The notes below the pieces were generated by a model that made no database searches, was not told the origin of the DNA, and saw only the letters and a program-made list of their open reading frames with translations. A stretch of 12,742 nucleotides of DNA. Source: an uncultured Christensenella sp. (GTDB taxonomy: Bacteria > Bacillota > Clostridia > Christensenellales > UBA3700). Made by a program: the position numbers and the translations under genes. The stretch lies in NCBI GenBank assembly GCA_910584035.1, contig CAJTZR010000050.1:1-12742 (forward strand), written 5' to 3'. Shown piece by piece: positions 12,398 to 12,742 of this stretch (position 1 is the stretch's first letter; every line of letters begins with the position of its first letter).

Positions 12398-12742
12398 ATG
12401 CGTAAAGATTTGTTAGGTCTGGAAGATTTGAGCCGAGAGGAAATTGAGGAAATTTTAACTCAAGCAGAAATTATGCGTGAACATTTGGACAAAGGCGAAA
12501 TTAACCTAGATTACGCTAAAGGTTTATCTGTTGTAAACTTGTTTTATGAAAATAGCACAAGGACAAGGACATCGTTTGAGAATGCTGCAAAATTTTTAGG
12601 TGCTAACCAAGTTAACATTGCAGTTGGTAACAGCAGTGTTGCAAAAGGCGAAAGTATGTATGATACTGTTAGAACTTTAGAGAGTATTAAAAACAGCATT
12701 GTTGTTATAAGACATAGTATGGCGGGAGCACCTCAATATATT
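12398..12742 (+). CDS. pyrB: Aspartate carbamoyltransferase catalytic chain, 5' part
   Basis: This enzyme condenses carbamoyl phosphate with aspartate, the first committed step of de novo pyrimidine synthesis. The 115 residues present (of roughly 300) form most of the carbamoyl-phosphate domain: YENSTRTRTSFE (50-61) is the STRTR phosphate-binding loop, NSSVAKGES (78-86) holds the Ser/Lys that reach the neighbouring subunit's active site, and IRHSMAGAP (104-112) is the third ligand loop. The pattern is ATCase rather than ornithine carbamoyltransferase, which would have FEKxSTRTR and a different HQ/HP loop; the full gene would settle it. The reading frame runs off the window with no stop. A promoter and attenuator directly upstream fit pyrimidine-responsive control. 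Confidence 0.93.
   Translation, partial: MRKDLLGLEDLSREEIEEILTQAEIMREHLDKGEINLDYAKGLSVVNLFYENSTRTRTSFENAAKFLGANQVNIAVGNSSVAKGESMYDTVRTLESIKNSIVVIRHSMAGAPQYI

Noticed and set aside
1..12742. tRNA, rRNA, CRISPR array, insertion sequence or transposase
   Set aside because: I looked on both strands for cloverleaf arms, regularly spaced repeats, and DDE/tyrosine/serine recombinase motifs and found none.

Overview
The window is strongly AT-rich, uses the standard code (TGA serves as a stop for tmk, trmR and the Dabb gene), and has strong AGGAGG-type ribosome binding sites and tightly packed genes. RNase J, a divergent decarboxylase-tmk-holB cluster, a YrrM/U32 pair and a likely PyrR-type pyr attenuator all point to a low-GC Firmicute, probably Clostridia. 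I cannot name a genus from the sequence alone.

Layout: (1) Bases 1-443 hold no gene, except the first codon and RBS of a leftward gene whose ATG is at 5-3. This stretch carries several nested inverted repeats and a diverged direct repeat, and is the least explained part of the window. (2) Bases 444-3298 on the minus strand are a three-gene operon read from a promoter at 3385-3413: a fold-type I PLP Orn/Lys/Arg decarboxylase-like protein, thymidylate kinase (tmk) and the DNA polymerase III delta' subunit (holB). (3) Bases 3490-8697 on the plus strand are a five-gene operon from a good sigma-A-type promoter: RNase J, the tRNA mo5U34 methyltransferase TrmR, the U32-family tRNA hydroxylation protein TrhP, a divergent GT28-type glycosyltransferase and a small Dabb-domain protein. 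The last four genes overlap one another. (4) Bases 8849-10747 hold a cyclophilin-type prolyl isomerase and asparaginyl-tRNA synthetase, 3 nt apart. (5) Bases 10748-12030 look like remodelled accessory DNA: a 17-bp palindrome overlapping a -35-like box, the N-terminal 162 codons of a GH31 glycosidase that then breaks off, a possible remnant reading frame on the other strand, a solitary XRE-type HTH regulator and a clear rho-independent terminator. (6) Bases 12154-12742 hold the promoter, a leader with mutually exclusive RNA structures (PyrR-box-like hairpin, antiterminator, terminator) and the first 115 codons of pyrB, which runs off the right edge.

Most of the window is housekeeping: replication and dTMP supply, RNA decay, tRNA modification and charging, protein folding, pyrimidine synthesis. 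I did not find a convincing new multi-gene system. The items most worth following up are regulatory or structural: the pyrB leader, including an unbroken reading frame that runs through the terminator into pyrB, and the structured non-coding region at 180-440. All functional calls are from motif reading by eye; no database search was run.
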